A DNA stretch of 22,040 bases from Candidatus Brocadiia bacterium (lineage in GTDB: Bacteria > Planctomycetota > MHYJ01 > WSZJ01), in assembly GCA_013360825.1 (NCBI GenBank), contig JABWAY010000097.1, forward strand, positions 1 to 22,040. The letters run 5' to 3'. The notes under the pieces were generated by a model, which saw only the letters and a program-made list of their open reading frames with translations, did no database searches and was not told the DNA's origin. The position numbers and the translations under genes were made by a program. Positions within the stretch are counted from its first letter, which is position 1; each line of letters begins with the position of its first letter. This document shows, piece after piece, positions 20,614 to 22,040 of this stretch.

Positions 20614-22040
20614 CTACTCCTTCCTCAACCACCGGTCGAGCACCTGCTCCGCCTCCCGCCGCACCGCTTCCCGCTCGCCCTCCCCGCAGAATCTCATCAG
20701 GCGGTCCCGGCGGTCGGGACTCTCGGCGAAATTCCCGAGCGATCGCACCAGCAGTTCCCGCAGGCTCGTCTTCTCCCTGGCGGCAGCGTCGGCCAGCGCC
20801 TCGAACACCCCCGCCTCGTCCCGCTTCTCCAGCCTCTTCGCCGCCGCGCGCCGGATGTCCATGGCCGGGGATTCGAGGCGCGCGATCAGGAACTCCGTGT
20901 CGTCCCCGTCCCCGTCCCCGAGCCGGGCGTATGCGGCGGGGTCCTGGCCGGACGAGGGCAGATAACGGTAGTAGATCTCGAGATTGAGGACGCAGAACGC
21001 GGTCAGGATCGCCCGACCGTAGGATTGCATGTCCGTCCCGGCCGCGTCCCAGGACCCGCGGGCACATCCCGCCCGGGCCTGGGCCGGCAGAAGTTCCTCC
21101 TTCAGCCGGGCATTCCAGCGCGTCCACGGGCTCCCACCCTCGGAGAAGAAGTAGAGCGTCGCGTAGTACGTGAAGTACACAGGGTGGCCGTTCTCCCGAT
21201 TGCCGTAGGTCAGCGCGGGGAACCCTCGTTGCAGGTGCGCATCCACGCGATCCTGGACATGCGCCGGCTCCCGAAGGCCGAGGCAGCGGCGCGCGAAGTG
21301 TCCCGCGGCGTCGAGCGAACGGCCGGCGCCCGACACCCCCGCCCAGGTCCTCCCCGGATTCACGTGATAGGCAATCTGCCCCGTCCCGGGAATCAGCACC
21401 GTCTCGTAGAACCGGCACGCTTCTTCCCAGCACTTTCGCGGAACCACCACCCCCGCGGCCCGCGCCGCGCGGATCGCCTGCACGACGAGGGCGCCGATGG
21501 AAGCGTCCCCGCGGCCCGTGACGCCCTCCTGATAGTCCCAGCCGCCGCACGACTGCTGACGGGACACGATGTAGTCCACGGCCTTGAGGAGCGGCCGACG
21601 GAGGCGGGGGTCCTGGGTCATCGCGGAGAGTTCCGCGATCGCCAGCGTTGCCGCCGCATGCACGTACATATCGGATCCGGTCGACCACGCCGCCGTCACC
21701 AGCAGCCCGCTCTCCCGCTGGGACTTCAGCAGGAAGCGCAGTCCCCGGTCGACCACGGGAGCCCACGCGGACTCGCCTCCGTCCATGTGCGTCACCCCGT
21801 GGCCGGCGAACGCGAGGAGCGCGAACGCGGTGGACGCGACGGTGTTGTCGCAGTCCGGCACGGAGCAGGCGGGACGCTGCGGGCAGGAGGGGGTCCGGGA
21901 CCCCCAGGATCCGTCCGGGCTCTGGTGCCGGGCGAGCCAGTCGAGTCCGTCCACGACGGCCCGCTCCGTGTCCGCCCCGCCCCCGTTCCGGCGGAGAAGA
22001 TCCCCGCGGCCGGCTCCGCCGCGCCCCGAGAGAAGGCCAC
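20614..22040 (-). CDS. Prenyltransferase/squalene-cyclase-fold repeat protein with HEAT-like C-terminus (5' partial)
   Basis: About 475 residues are visible; the N-terminus lies beyond 22040, where the frame stays open through a Gly/Arg-rich stretch (SGRGGAGRGDLLRRNGGG). The alpha-toroid repeats begin with TERAVVDGLDWLARHQSPDGSWG and continue with VVDRGLRFLLKSQ, LLKAVDYIVSRQQSCGGWDYQ and FYETVLIPGTGQIAYHV, in the QW-motif style of terpene cyclases. The DxDD or QXXDGSW catalytic set of true squalene-hopene cyclases is not evident, so a binding or structural role is likelier. The last ~100 residues (DDTEFLIARLESPAMDIRRAAAKRLEKRDEAGVFEALADAA...) look like HEAT repeats. Such toroid-HEAT proteins are frequent in planctomycetes. 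A GTG at 21954 lies inside the first repeat and is not the true start. Confidence 0.8.
   Translation of the reverse strand, partial: GLLSGRGGAGRGDLLRRNGGGADTERAVVDGLDWLARHQSPDGSWGSRTPSCPQRPACSVPDCDNTVASTAFALLAFAGHGVTHMDGGESAWAPVVDRGLRFLLKSQRESGLLVTAAWSTGSDMYVHAAATLAIAELSAMTQDPRLRRPLLKAVDYIVSRQQSCGGWDYQEGVTGRGDASIGALVVQAIRAARAAGVVVPRKCWEEACRFYETVLIPGTGQIAYHVNPGRTWAGVSGAGRSLDAAGHFARRCLGLREPAHVQDRVDAHLQRGFPALTYGNRENGHPVYFTYYATLYFFSEGGSPWTRWNARLKEELLPAQARAGCARGSWDAAGTDMQSYGRAILTAFCVLNLEIYYRYLPSSGQDPAAYARLGDGDGDDTEFLIARLESPAMDIRRAAAKRLEKRDEAGVFEALADAAAREKTSLRELLVRSLGNFAESPDRRDRLMRFCGEGEREAVRREAEQVLDRWLRKE

Overview
The window is high-GC (roughly two thirds G+C or more by eye) bacterial chromosome with dense, mostly complete genes on both strands. 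The mix suggests a Planctomycetota-like organism: a Ser/Thr-kinase remnant with a C-terminal membrane/TPR-like part, a prenyltransferase-fold repeat protein with a HEAT tail, secretin-N-domain and TPR secreted proteins, and a cyclase-ATPase-TPR sensor. This is inference from gene style, not a phylogenetic result. I see no rRNA, tRNA, CRISPR array, transposase or integrase.

Layout. 1-943 (-): 5' part of a DinG-type Fe-S helicase. 1048-3018 (+): a single-chain aconitase/isopropylmalate-dehydratase-family enzyme, divergent from it. 3052-5911 (-): a two-gene unit of a glycine-repeat secreted protein and a membrane-anchored beta-rich protein, in somewhat lower-GC DNA. 6132-9087 (-): mutS followed by a small YbjN-like protein. 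9234-10905 (+): an exported TPR-like protein and a non-haem ferritin with all ferroxidase ligands. 10919-12122: a 49-bp hairpin sequence occurs twice as a perfect direct repeat, bracketing a two-gene cassette (72-aa protein plus nucleotidyltransferase, coupled by TAATG). 12236-12777 (+): a secreted Arg/Asp heptad-repeat protein with a frameshifted tail. 12863-14143 (-): a protein built of secretin-N-like modules without a secretin barrel. 14416-15351 (+): wreckage of a Ser/Thr kinase that has lost its catalytic core, ending in a second copy of the heptad-repeat protein's Lys/Gly tail. 15386-17070 (-): an FMN reductase and a secreted protein. 17190-20600 (+): a class III cyclase/ATPase/TPR protein. 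20614-22040 (-): a prenyltransferase-fold/HEAT protein cut by the window edge.

Most genes look like ordinary housekeeping (mismatch repair, helicase, dehydratase, iron storage) or cell-envelope genes. The unusual parts are the repeat-bracketed cassette, the kinase/tail wreckage at 12.2-15.4 kb, the mycobacterial-PGRS-like glycine protein, and a recurring TAnnnT-type -10 box lying only 6-7 nt before start codons, which suggests leaderless transcription of several genes. Function calls are strongest for mutS, dinG, ferritin, the cyclase and the FMN reductase; several secreted proteins are recognised only by architecture.
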